DNA of 64,000 nt, from positions 30,940,480 to 31,004,479 of the forward strand of contig CM033397.1 of the NCBI GenBank assembly GCA_019426215.1, read 5' to 3'. Numbering within the stretch: position 1 is the stretch's first letter; the number at the start of each line of letters is the position of its first letter. The position numbers and the translations under genes were made by a program. Below are positions 10,984 through 21,636 of this stretch, in pieces. The stretch is from Buddleja alternifolia. Taxonomy: Eukaryota; Streptophyta; Magnoliopsida; Lamiales; Scrophulariaceae. The notes under the pieces are model-generated. The model was given only the letters and a program-made list of their open reading frames with translations. It ran no database searches and was not told the origin of the DNA.

Positions 10984-12075
10984 GCATGCTTTTTTCTTTA
11001 TTTCTCGCTCATTTTTCTCCTTTCGTGCATTTTTGAGTTTCGACTTGAACATATTAATGGTAGACTTTCATGTAGACTTTGTAACCACATAAAAATGGAC
11101 TCATTCTGATATCCGAGTGAAGAAATATGATAAGTAAAAAAGGACACATTAGAGCAATTTTTTAAAGAAAATAATAACTTTGTCTATGTTTCCGGCTCAT
11201 TTTTCTCCCTTTTTCGTTCATTTTTGAGTTTTGACTTGAACACATAAATTGTAGATTTTCATGTAACTTTATAACCACACAAGAATGAACTCATTTCGAT
11301 ACCTGAGTGAAGGAATATGATAAATAAAAAAGGACACACATATACGAATTTTGAAAAAAAAATATTTTTTCGTCATCTTCGAGATGATTTTTTGACCTTT
11401 TTTGTACATTTTCAGGCTTCGGCTTCAACACAAAAAATGTAGATTGATTCACAAACTTTGTAATGGTATAAGAATTGATTTATTTTAATATTCGAGTGAA
11501 AAAAATACAACATGTTAAAAAAGATTCACATATACGGATTTTTAGGAAAAAAAAATTTCGTCATCTTCGGGATGATTTTTTGACATTTTTTGTACATTTT
11601 GGGCTTCGACTTCAACACAAAAAATGTAGATTGACTCAAAAAGTTTGTAACAGTGTAAGAATTGATTCATTTCGATATCCAGGTGAAAATATACAATATG
11701 TTAAAAAAGATACACACATGTATGGATTTTTTGAAACATAAATATTTTTTCGTCATCTTCGGGATGATTTTTTGACATTTTTTGTACATTTTTGGGCTTC
11801 GAATTCAACACAAAAAATATAAATTGACTCACAAAGTTTGTAATGGTATGAGAATTGATTCATTTCAATATCCGGGTGAAAACATACAACATGTTAAAAA
11901 GACACATATATACGGATTTTTTCGTCATCTTCGGGATGATTTTTCGACATTTTCTGTACATTTTCGAGCTTTGACTTCAACACAAAAATGTAGATTGACT
12001 CACAAAGTTTATAACGGTGCAAGAATTGAATCATTTCGATATTCGGGTGAAAAAATATACTAAATTTATAAAGAC
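10980..12075. repeat. Inner left arm: tandem array of about 190-bp units
   Basis: The marker cgtcatcttcg recurs at 11371, 11559, 11751 and 11923, giving unit lengths near 188, 192 and 172 bp. Two outer, more divergent units carry ctcatttttctcc and gagtttcgacttgaaca. ORFs such as 11475-11741 simply traverse the array and are not genes. Confidence 0.75.
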
Positions 12076-12079
12076 ATTT

Positions 12080-12940
12080 TTAAACATGTATTATTAAACC
12101 TGAATATCGAAATGAATCAATTCTTGCACCGTTACAAACTTTGTGAGTCAATCTATATTTTTGTGTTGAATTTGAAGCCCGAAAATGTACAGAAAATGTC
12201 AAAAAATCATCCCAAAGATGACGAAAAAATATTTTTATTCCAAAAAATCCGTATATGTGTATCTTTTTTAACATAATGTATATTTTTACCCAGATATCGA
12301 AATGAGTCAATTCTTACACTATTACAAACTTTGTGAGTCAATCTATATTTTTTGTGTTGAAGTTGAAACCCGAAAATGTACAAAAAATATTGAAAAATCA
12401 TTCTGAAGATGACGAAAAAATATTTTTTTTTCGAAAAATCCGTATATGTGTGTCTTTTTTAACATGTTGTAAGCCTGAAAATGTACAAAAAAGTCGAAAA
12501 ATCATCCCGAAGATAATGAAAAAATATTTTTTTCTGAAAAATCTGTATATGTGTGTCATTTTTTACTTGTCATATTCCTTCACTCAGGTATCAGAATGAG
12601 TTCATTCTTATGTGGTTACAAAATTTATATGAAAATTTGTAATTTATGTGTTCAAGTCAAAACTCAAAAATGAACGAAAAAGGGAGAAAAATGAGCCGGA
12701 AACATAGAAAAAATTATTGTTTTCTTTAAAAAATTGCTCTAATGTATCCTATTTTACTTGTCATAATTCTTCACTCGGGGTCTCGGAATGAGTCCATTTT
12801 CGTGTGATTACAAAGTCTATATGAAAGTCTACAATTAATATATTCAAGTCGAAACTCAAAAATGCACGAAAAAAGGAGAAAAATGAGCGAAAAATAAAGA
12901 AAAAGACATGATTTAATATATATATATATATATATATGCT
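12080..12940. repeat. Inner right arm: the same tandem array inverted
   Basis: Reverse-complement copies of the units of the left inner arm: gatgacgaaaaaat near 12217 and 12408, a degenerate third near 12510, then the two outer unit types near 12660 and 12855. It is shorter than its partner, so units were lost or gained after the inversion formed. Confidence 0.75.
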
Positions 12941-13860
12941 TGACAGCGGAATGCAATAAAAAAATAATATTTATGCCCATTCCGCGCTCGGGCAACACGG
13001 AATGGGCAGCTATATTTAAAAAAAAAAAGGTTACATTCCGCGTTACCCGAGCTCGGAATGTGCTATTTTTTGAACCCGAATTTTTGTTGTATTATTTTCT
13101 TAATTTTTATTTATTTTTATATTATTTATTTAAAATTCCCTAGAATATATAAGAGGTCTTATATATTATTTGATAATTTAGGTGCCTCATTGTTTATTTA
13201 CAATATCATATTAACTTTTCCAATCATAATACTTTTTTTCCCTGGTGAGTGATTAAATTTTCTTTATATTTATTTCATTTCTTGTTTGTCTTATCTCTAC
13301 TTAAAACAAAAAGGAAGAATAAAATGAATTAAAAAAGAAGAGGCAAGAATACATAACAGGAGTTTCAAGTTAAAACGAAATACTCTGTCAATTTTCATAT
13401 TTTTGTTTGTTGCAATAACCAATAATGTAAATCTATAAATTTATAAACTTATTATTGTTTATAAAAAAAGTAAAACACTACTAATATATTTAAAAGTTGT
13501 TCGAAATATTAAAAAATATAATTCAAGAACCACATAAAAGGAAACGGAAAAACCACATGTTTAAGAATATTTAATATAAGTTTAATATATTTTTTGTTAT
13601 TTCTATTTTTAAATAAAAGTAACTGTTTATTAAGATGAAAAACTTTCTTGAGGGTATTTTTAATTTCTTTCTGTTTAATAAGGAAAAGAAAGGAATGAAA
13701 TGGAAAAAGAAATAAGAAAAAAAATTAAGCTAAGGGTAAAAAAGGTAGTTAATATTATTTTTTATACATAGGGGTCATGGATGCCAAAATTTAATAAATG
13801 AGGAGAGGTCTTTGCCAGAGCACAATATCTCAGGGGAGATGGATGCAAATAACTCGAATA
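12941..13860. repeat. Outer right arm of the foldback palindrome
   Basis: Carries the mirror images of the GC-rich hairpins (gacagcggaatgc, cccattccgcgctcgggc, cattccgcgttacccgagc) and of the flanking AT-rich sequence, ending at ggatgcaaataactcg. One hairpin of the left arm is missing or fused here. Confidence 0.7.
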
Positions 13861-13901
13861 TTATCTGATGTTTCAAAACATATTCAGTTAGCTTATTTCT
13901 C
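13857..13901 (+). pseudogene. Small L1 LINE fragment left of copia element 3
   Basis: In one frame this reads ILSDVSKHIQLAYFSI. That is the kind of sequence that precedes the terminal YRE-N--AD-LA motif of plant L1 RNase H, and that motif resumes at 19131 on the far side of the copia element. The similarity is short and the link is an inference from position. Confidence 0.35.
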
Positions 13902-14071
13902 TATCCATAATAAGTTACATTATATTTATACATATCATGAATATCAAATTGCGAAAAATTACAACCGATTAATAATTATTACAATCAACTACCGGCTATA
14001 ATAGGTAACTCCACTTACACTTAACAAAACTGACATACTAATAATAGTAATTTTACATTAACTTTCCAATA
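13902..14071 (-). repeat. 3' LTR of copia element 3 (diverged or truncated)
   Basis: Positions 13983-14071 match the 5' LTR closely (tcaactaccggctataatagg through ctttccaata). The rest, 13902-13982, matches poorly, so either the LTR diverged heavily or it was truncated near 13983. Confidence 0.55.
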
Positions 14072-14078
14072 CTGCCCC

Positions 14079-15000
14079 TCAAGTTTGGTCTTTGAAAATG
14101 TCAATCATACCAAACTTGGAAAGAAGATATGTATGCTGATCTCTTCCTAATCCTTTGGTTAATAGATCGGCAGGTTGATCACAAGCCTTGATGTACTTTG
14201 TAGACACCACTTTTCTTTGAATTAAATCCCTTATCATATGGCAATCTACCTCAATGTGTTTTGTCCTTTCATGGAACACCGGGTTTGAGGCAATACTCAT
14301 AGCACTTTTGCTATCACTAAAAATCTACTGGATTCTTCAACTTAATTTTTAAATCTTCCAAAATACCAATAATCTATATAGCCTCACATGAAGCAGAAGC
14401 AATGGATCTATATTCTGCTTCACAAGAGGACCTTGAGATTGTCTGCTGCTTCTTTGTTTTCCATGAGATTAAAGAGTCTCCCATCTTCACAAAAAAACCT
14501 GTTAAGGACTTCCTTGTCATCATACATGATGCCCAGTCAGCATCACAGTACACTGTTAACTCCAATTTGCTTTGAGATGATAAGAAAACTCCCACTCCTG
14601 CTGTACCCTTTAAATATCTTAGCACTCTTAATGTTGTTTGCATATGTGCCTCCTTTGGCTTATGCATGAATTAGCTAAGGAGATGAATAGAGTAACTAAT
14701 ATCTGGCCTTGTCATGCCAAGATATATCAATTTTTCCACTAATCTTTGATATTCAGTTACATTTGAAAGGAGTGGATCATGATCATCAGGATGAACTTCT
14801 TTGTCATAATCAAAACTAGTGAGCTTCAGATTCTGTTCAATAGGGGTATCTGCTGGCTTACATCCAGTTAGTCCAGTTTCTTTTAATAAATCCATAATGT
14901 ATTTCCTTTGAGTCATACATATTCCTTTGCTGGTTCTCGCTATTTCTATTCCAAGGAATACTTCAAAGCACCAAGATCCTTAATGTAAAAATGATCATGT
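14079..15000 (-). pseudogene. RT end and RNase H of copia element 3
   Basis: Reading leftward on the minus strand: MTQRKYIMDLLKETGLTG (RT C-terminus, about 14916), then KPKEAHMQTTLRVLRYLKGT and LTVYCDADWASC of RNase H (about 14667-14500), then [16 protein letters not shown] and [13 protein letters not shown] near the end (14300-14080). Frames change near 14670 and 14320. Family function is removal of RNA from the RNA:DNA hybrid and reverse transcription. Confidence 0.8.
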
Positions 15001-17454
15001 AAGTACTGCTTCAATTCCTTAATCATCTTATCATCATTTCCTGTAATAATGATATCATCAACATACAATAACAAAATGACAATGTTAGATCCATTATTAT
15101 TAGAGAATAGAGAATAATCATGCTTGGATTGTGTATATCAAGCTTTAATCAAAGCATCTGTGAACTTGACATTCCATTGCCTAGATGCTTGTTTTAATCC
15201 ATAGAGGGATTTGAGCAATCTGTAGACTTTGTGTGTCTTCCCCTGATTGTCAAATCCTTTTGGGATCTCCATGTATACTTCTTCTGATAAGTCTCCTTGC
15301 AAAAAAACATTAGTAACATCTAATTGATGTAATGGCTAGTTATAAATGGAAGCTAAAGATAAAATAGTTCTAACAGTCACAATTTTAACAATTGGACTGA
15401 AAGTTTCGTGATAATCAAGACCTTCTTTTTGTGTATATCCTTTGGCAACCAGCCTGGCTTTAAATCTTGCAATCGTGACATTGGAATTTAGTTTAAGTTT
15501 GTACACCCATTTACAACCTATGGGTGTTTTACCATGAGGGAGATCAACAATTTCTCATGTCTTATTGGTTTCTAAAGCTTGAATCTCATTTTGCATAGCT
15601 TCTCTCCATCTAATATCTTTAACAACTTCATTATAGGAATAAGTTTCTTGGATATTGTCCAAAGAACATATAAAAGCTTGGTAGGGTGGAGATAGATGAG
15701 AATAAGACAAATAAGAGGAAAGAGGGTAAAAGAATAGGATTAGATTGTGAAGTAATATTGGAACAATCATAATCCTTTACCCATACTGGTTTTTGAGGAA
15801 TTCTTTGAGATCGAGATGTAATGTCATCAGCTGTTATATTTTCAGAAAGGGGTTCAGATTTAGAATTTGAAATAATAGGTGAAGAATTATCTGTAGTGAC
15901 AGATATATAGGGAACAATTAAATCATCATAGAAGGCTTGAGAATCTGGAATGAGAGATTCATCAGAGGAGTTAGAATAAACAATGGCAAAAGGAAAAATA
16001 TTCTCATGGAATATGACACCCCTGGATATTAAAAAGGAATTACTATTTATGTCCAGAAGATTATAGCCTTTCTGAGTGGTTGAATAACCCAAAAAAATGC
16101 ACGTTTTTTATCTAGCTGCAAACTTATCAGTATGAGGTAAAATCTTGGCATAACATAAACATCCAAATACCTTTAAATGAGTGATATTAGGACTTCTATT
16201 AAAAAGAATATCAAATGGTGTCTTCCCACGTAATAGAGGTGTAGGTGTTCTATTGATAAAATATATGGCAGTTTTAACACATTCACCCCAAAAGTGCATA
16301 GGTGTGTGAGAGTGAAACATCAATGCTCTAGCAACATCAAGAATGTGTCTATGTTTTCTCTCCACAAGACCATTTTGTTGTGGATTATAGGGAATAGAGC
16401 TTTGATGTATAACACCTAAGGAATGAAAAAAGGAAGCACAAGATCCCTTAAAAAAATCCCATGCACTATCTGATCTCAAATCTTTATACCAGTATTAAAC
16501 TAATTTTTAACATAGGAAAAGAAGTTCTGTATAATGGGCAAGATGTCAGATTTGAATTTCATAAGAAACTCCCAAGTAGCTCTTGAAAAATCATCTACTA
16601 TGGTAAAAAAATACCTGTCATTAGAATGAGTGGCAACTTTGTATGGCCCCCATATATTCATATGTATAAGATCAAATATCTTCTTAGTGGTGTGATTACT
16701 AGAAAAGAAAGGTGTTCTAGCATGTTTTGCCATAGGGCAAATAGGACATATCAGATTTTGGCTTTTAAGAGAATTACCAATTTGTGGCAGTAACTTTAAT
16801 CTGGGAAAAGAAATATGCCCCATTCTTAAATGCCATAGATTAGAATCTGATGATATAAAGAAACTAATAGGCATGCTAGAATCAGTAATAGAGACATCAT
16901 GGATAGACAGATTATTATTCACAGAAGAACAGTGGACAAATGTTCATGATCATTGTTACAATTATCAGAATCAGAATACAAAATTCTGTCATTATTGAAA
17001 ATAGAAGAAGACAATTAATTTAAAGACATATATTTAGAAGGGGCTTGGAGCAAATATAAACCATTGTTAACTTTACCAATCCTCCTTATCTTGCCATTCC
17101 AAAGGTCCTGAAATAAACAGAAATGAGGATAAAAGGTAACAAGACAATGATTGTCTTGGGTAAGTTGAGCCACAAACAACAAATTATATTGGAAATTTGG
17201 AATATATAGCACATTATGCAAAGACATTCCATTACGCATCTTAATGGTTCCAATTTTATAACATTAGTTATGTTACCTGTTGGTAATTTCACAATGGTGT
17301 GTGCAGGTGTGTTTTGCACAGAATTGACAAATAACTCGTCATTATAAGTCATGTGATGATTAGCACCACTATCAATTATCCAATCAGTTTTAGTGGCAGT
17401 GCTCAATAAGGAATGAAAGTCGTTAAATGTATCAGACTGTGATGAGGCAGACAT
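15000..17454 (-). pseudogene. Protease, integrase and RT core of copia element 3
   Basis: From the right: protease WIIDSGANHHMTYN (about 17385), GAG-pre-integrase LWHLRMGHISFPRL with zinc ligands CPICPMAKH (about 16840-16730), then integrase core DLIHMNIWGPYK and the IVDDFSRATWEF segment (about 16680-16560). Next come NPQQNGLVERKHRHI with the catalytic E (about 16395-16350), the variable linker (15631-16092) and the RT finger and palm down to about 15000. Several frameshifts and stops separate these parts (near 17240, 16925, 16480, 16100 and 15540). Confidence 0.8.
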
Positions 17455-17610
17455 AATTGTAGTATTGCTGGCAAAATTTGTTGATGAAGGTTTGTTTCCA
17501 GTGATGTTTTCAGATTACATCATCTGAACCAATTGTTGATACTGTTGTGGAGTGAAGAAAGGAGGTTGACCAATCTGATTAGATGACTGATTTGAATTGA
17601 TATTTTGCAT

Positions 17611-18579
17611 TTATGTGGTGAGGTTTTGATTCATAGAGTTATTGGAAAGAACTTGTGTAACTTGATTAGAATTATAAGATCTGTCTCTGCCTCTATTTGA
17701 TCTTCCTCTTCCTCTACCTCTTCCTGGAGGATAACCAACTAATCTAAAGCATGACTCCTTATCATGTCCTAGAATTCCACAATGATCACAAACTACTCCA
17801 GATTTCTTGTTCTCTGGAGCTGATGAATAGAAGCTTATAGGTGATTCTGAATTGTTTCCAGCGATAGGATTATTGATAGCTCTTTGAGCTTCTTCATTGC
17901 ACACCATGGAGTAAGCCTGTTTGTGTATTGGTGCAGGAGTCATCATGAGGATCTGTGATCTTAAGGCTGCATATGAGTTATTTAGCCCAATCAAGAACTG
18001 CAGTAATTTATGTTCTTGAGCATAATATGAATAAGCCTTTGAAGCTGTACAATCACAGGTTGGAAGATTCAGCAAAGAGTCATGATCTTCCCACATATGC
18101 CTCAATCTTGAATAATATGTGGTGATGGAAGATGTCCCCTGCACATGAGAATTGATTTCTCTTTAAAGAGCAAATATTCTTGCTCTATTCATTTTGCAAA
18201 ATTGTTCTTGCAAATCATTCCAAGCATCAACGACAGTGTCACAGTATACCAAGCCATTGTAAATCTATTTGCTGACACATTTTAAGATCCAAGATAGGAC
18301 TAGAGAATTACACTTTTCCCATTGTACTAAGAGAGGGGAATCAGGATCCAGTCTTTTGCACTTTCCAGTTACAAAGCCTATCTTACTTTTTGAATTTAGG
18401 GCTAATTTCATAGTCTTGGACCAGATTCCATAGTTCTCAGACCCTTTCAATTTGTGAGGAACGAGATGAAGACTTGGTACATCCGATGGATGCATATATA
18501 AAGGATCATTAATATCTATAGTATTTGAAGATGTAGATGTAGAAGTAGTAGATACAGCTCCAGCAGATGTAGTTTTCAT
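17611..18579 (-). pseudogene. gag of copia element 3
   Basis: The N-terminal piece (18265-18579) has the UBN2-type Gag start PLYMHPSDVPSLHLVPHKL followed by YGIWSKTMKLAL. The C-terminal piece (17611-18144) has the zinc knuckle CDHCGILGHDKESC followed by an RGRGRGRSNRGRDR tail. Stops between 18144 and 18265 break the chain. Confidence 0.8.
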
Positions 18580-18922
18580 GGATGATAATCTTCATTCAAG
18601 AATCGATTTAGAAGATAAATTGAGATCGCAAATAAAAAAAAGGAGAAAAAGGGGCTACAGATGATGAAGATTAGAGGAAAAAATCTGCAGGTATGAATAT
18701 TCTTCAAGATTTGAAGATATTTGAAGATTTAAAGACTTGAAGATTTGAAGATGTGAAGATCTTCAACAATGCAGATTTTGAAGATATGAATGTCTTCAAA
18801 GGATGAAAAAAAACTTGAAGATTTTAAGATCTTTAAGGAATAAAAGAGAAATTGAAATCTTCAAATAATAGCAGATGAAGAAAAGAAGATTTGATCGGAT
18901 GGATCTTCATTGGTGTAGCCTG

Positions 18923-18935
18923 GCTCTTGATACCA
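18923..18935 (-). promoter_or_regulatory. Primer-binding site of copia element 3
   Basis: On the minus strand this reads TGGTATCAAGAGC. It is complementary to the 3' end type of initiator tRNA-Met used by many plant copia elements and directly abuts the LTR end. Confidence 0.75.
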
Positions 18936-19126
18936 TGTTAAAAGGGAGAGAAACTAAAATATTTCATATATTGATTTAGAATTAATGAATTACAATACAA
19001 TAAAAGCAAAACATCTATTTATACAAGCTATCAACTACCGACTATAATAGGTAACTCCACTTACACCTAACAAAATTGACTTACTAAAAATAGTAATAAT
19101 AGTAATTTTACATTAACTTTCCAATA
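18936..19126 (-). repeat. 5' LTR of copia element 3
   Basis: 191 bp, bounded by the primer-binding site and by tttccaata. In element orientation it starts TATTGG and ends TTAACA, so here too the first dinucleotide is TA rather than TG. A possible TATA (tttatacaag region) lies near 19016. Confidence 0.7.
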
Positions 19127-19130
19127 CTCT

Positions 19131-19355
19131 TTAGCTATCGTGAAACAAATAGGGTGGCTGATCAGCTTGCAAAGTTTGGAGCTATTCGTCTTCTAGTCTA
19201 GTTAGGTTTGAGGCTGCACCTCATTTCATTTTGTCTTTGTTGCAGGATGATGTGATTTTATCGTTTTCATGTGTATGTTCTTCTCATTGTACCCGTGTTG
19301 TTTTAATTAAGTAATGAATGGTGTTTTTTTCTGCTAAAAAATAAAATAAAATTAA
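19131..19355 (+). pseudogene. 3' end of an L1 LINE (RNase H tail, 3' UTR, A-rich tail)
   Basis: The first codons read FSYRETNRVADQLAKFG, the conserved C-terminal motif of the RNase H domain of plant L1 ORF2, followed by a stop. About 130 bp of 3' UTR follows, then an A-rich tail (aaaaaataaaataaaatta, about 19336-19355). The upstream part was separated by the copia element. Confidence 0.7.
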
Positions 19356-19690
19356 ACAATCAGATATATATAAAGAGAAAATGTTAGAGAAACATAAAAT
19401 AAAATGATCAAAATAAAGAGAGAGAAAAGTCAAACAAATATATAAGAATTTGAAGATAACTCGAAACAACAATGACTCACTTTGATTCAATTGAGAAAAA
19501 GAAAAAAAAAGTAAACCTATTAAGAGGAGGGAGAAACCCATTTTAGTCCCTGAGCTTTACCTCCAATCTCAAATTAGTCCCCCAGCTTTTAAAAAGTCTT
19601 AATTTAGTCCTTCTGAAGGTCATTAAAGATATTGATGGCATAAATAATTCTTACTTATTGACTATCAAGCGATTTTTGATCAATTTTGGA
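19356..19690. other. Low-complexity and 'tttagtccc' repeat, no gene
   Basis: 19356-19540 is purine-rich low-complexity sequence. 19541-19680 is a widespread plant repeat type (tttagtccctgagctttacc ... ctcaaattagtccc). A related copy in the same orientation lies at about 40805-40880, on the other side of the pararetrovirus. Confidence 0.5.
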
Positions 19691-19708
19691 GCCTGCATAC
19701 AAAATAGA

Positions 19709-19717
19709 ATCAGAGCC
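19709..19717 (+). promoter_or_regulatory. Possible primer-binding-site remnant of the pararetrovirus
   Basis: atcagagcc matches the core of the tRNA-Met primer site used by caulimovirids, and it lies about 80 bp before the first viral ORF. Only nine bases match, so this is tentative. Confidence 0.35.
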
Positions 19718-19796
19718 TTAGGTTTATTGATGAAATAATTGTTTTAATTTTACGTATGATATTTTATTCCCTAACGGAGGAGATTTAAACAAGTAT

Positions 19797-19849
19797 GGAA
19801 CAACCGAACAATAGTTCGAGTAGTTATGAAAATCAGGAATCAATCCTTC
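19797..19849 (+). pseudogene. Start of the first pararetroviral ORF, cut by SIRE insertion
   Basis: An ATG at 19797 opens a Ser/Asn-rich reading frame (MEQPNNSSSSYENQ) that runs into the SIRE target site at 19845-19849. The frame resumes after the right-hand target copy at 33688, so SIRE landed within a coding region. Confidence 0.6.
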
Positions 19850-21400
19850 TGTTGGTCCCAAGTGGCATACGAAAGGGTCTAGAAGGGGGGGGGGGGGTTG
19901 AATAGACCCTTAAGTCTTTTTCGACTTCAAAAAGATTTCGTATTAAACGTATTTGGACGCTTGAAATGATAGGCGCTTGAAGTGTCTAACGCTTCACTTT
20001 AGCGTTCACATAAGATATTTGAGACTTTGTGAAGCGTCTAATGAAGACTGTTTTATAAAGTTAACTTAGACTTCAGGAATTGAATACTTTGACCTTGTAG
20101 GTTAAGCGTTCAGTTCTTTTAATCAGGGTTAGCACAGCGGAATGATTTTGGAGTCTTCTCTTTGAAAGTTTTAGCGTCACAAGATGTTTCTTAGTTGCTT
20201 AGCTTTTGATTGTGTTTTACTTATGCAATGATATGATAGATGAATGAAATGACTGAAAAGTAAATAACACAATATTTGTAAGGTTCGTTGGGTGGTGTAA
20301 TCCCAACTACGTCCTTCTTCTCCTTTGCACTTGGTGGCAATCCACTAAAATGATTCTCAAAGAATCACACAGAATCTTCTACAAATTAGGGAGAGATGGA
20401 TGTCGATGACTTGAGCTCCTTGATCACACAGATTTCTGCTTCAAATCACTTCAACCCTCTTGCTTCTTTCACCCAGAAATGATGCAAGTATCCAACTTCG
20501 ACTTCACACAGATCGCGAGGCTTGGATGGGATTTTCTAAAAGGTTTGTTTGATTTTGATGAAGTTCAAACAACTTGGTAATATCTCAGTAGGAATCTGGT
20601 TTCTTCAAAAAGAATGTTTGAGATATTTGTTGACTGTCTCAGGAATATAAGAAAAGCAAGTAGGATGTTTCTTGAAGTTTCTGGCTTTTCTGAGAGTTTA
20701 AGGAATGAGATTTTAATGCAACAGCAATTTGGCTTTGATAAAATTGTTCTTGCATGTTTTTGTTTGTTGTTGAAGTCCTATTTATAGGTATTCTTGGAGA
20801 AAGTGTCCGTTTGACACATGCACTGGCGCGTGTCTCTCACTTTCACGAGTGAACAGCTTTTGTCCTTTTTCCTGAAAATCTGCTGCACGAAAGTTGGTGC
20901 TGCAGTCTGAGATAGTTGACAGTCCAATAGGGTGGCTTCTCCGTACGTCTGACATTACTTATTCATATTAAATGCTCTTATCAACATTTAATGCATTTGA
21001 AATTAATACCCGTTGGTATTTAATGCTTTGAGAATATTTGCATTAAACTCCTTCTGGACTTAGAAGTAAATTCAGGTGAGATCACTTCTGTCCCATAAGG
21101 TAACGCTTGATATAGCTGGCCAAAGTGGACGCTTGGAGACTGTATCTATCTTCTGAGATCAGGCGCTTGAGTCTTCGAACTTTACCACTGATAAACTCAC
21201 TCAGAAATCATCAGACGCTCAGCCTAAGACTATTTTGCCTAACACTCTAAAGTAAGATAACAAAGCCTAATAAATCTATTACAAGTCTAACGCTTCAAAG
21301 CCTATACAAGTTTTCTACGAAAATAAACTTACAACTTTTTTTGGGGTCTAACAAAAACTTAATTGTCATCATCAAAACTTCTAACATGAAATTCCTAACA
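19850..21400 (-). repeat. 3' LTR of SIRE element
   Basis: 1551 bp, TGTTGG...CTAACA in plus orientation. A TATA box on the minus strand lies at 20779-20786 (tatttata on plus). A G-run of 13 is 11 in the other LTR. At least twelve acgctt/gcgctt/agcgtt-type words occur in it. Confidence 0.92.
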
Positions 21401-21418
21401 ATTTCCCCCTTTTTGATG
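21401..21418 (-). promoter_or_regulatory. Polypurine tract of SIRE element
   Basis: On the minus strand this reads catcaaaaagggggaaat and directly abuts the 3' LTR; it is the plus-strand primer for reverse transcription. Confidence 0.8.
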
Positions 21419-21636
21419 ATGGCAATACTTACTCTTTTATAGTTCAAGAGTTAGACAGCCAAAAGTAAAAGTTAGCTTTGATCAGTAGACGTTAGTTAAA
21501 GTTAGTTACGCTTCAACGAGATGTTTTAGCAAGAGAAAAATGCATTTCATATTTATCGAGAATTACAAGCATTTTTACAGCTGAATATTTAAAGATATAA
21601 GAGACAAGAATATAGATAATGTAAAATCAGAAAGCT

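Larger units (their letters stand above)
8385..13860. mobile_element. Giant inverted repeat, foldback-like element (interrupted)
   Basis: The outer left arm (8385-9170) is the reverse complement, with gaps, of the outer right arm (about 12941-13860). For example ttatttgcatcca...attttggcatcca and the tttacccttag stretch recur inverted. The inner left part (10980-12075) pairs with 12080-12940. Without the element at 9171-10945, each arm would be about 1.8-1.9 kb around a centre near 12076. Long inverted arms built of tandem repeats are the hallmark of foldback elements; a Mutator-like element with long TIRs is an alternative. No transposase ORF was found. The outermost ends are approximate and no target duplication was identified. 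Confidence 0.7.
13902..19126 (-). mobile_element. Dead Ty1/copia retrotransposon (minus strand)
   Basis: On the minus strand the order is 5' LTR (18936-19126), tRNA-Met type primer-binding site (18923-18935), gag, protease, integrase, RT, RNase H, polypurine tract (cttgaggggcag, about 14072-14083) and a shortened or diverged 3' LTR. Coding is broken into about ten pieces. The likely target duplication is ctctt on the right against ctcta on the left, which is imperfect. The element lies inside an L1 LINE tail. Confidence 0.8.

Noticed and set aside
11371..12520. Regularly spaced repeats considered as a CRISPR array
   Set aside because: Unit size is about 190 bp with no short direct repeats and unique spacers, units are inverted around a centre, and the context is a plant genome.
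11475..12599. Several ORFs with repeated 'DDFLTFFVHF' and 'HKKCRLTHKVCNG' phrases
   Set aside because: They are translations of the 190-bp tandem repeats on both strands, with similar phrases simply because the DNA repeats.
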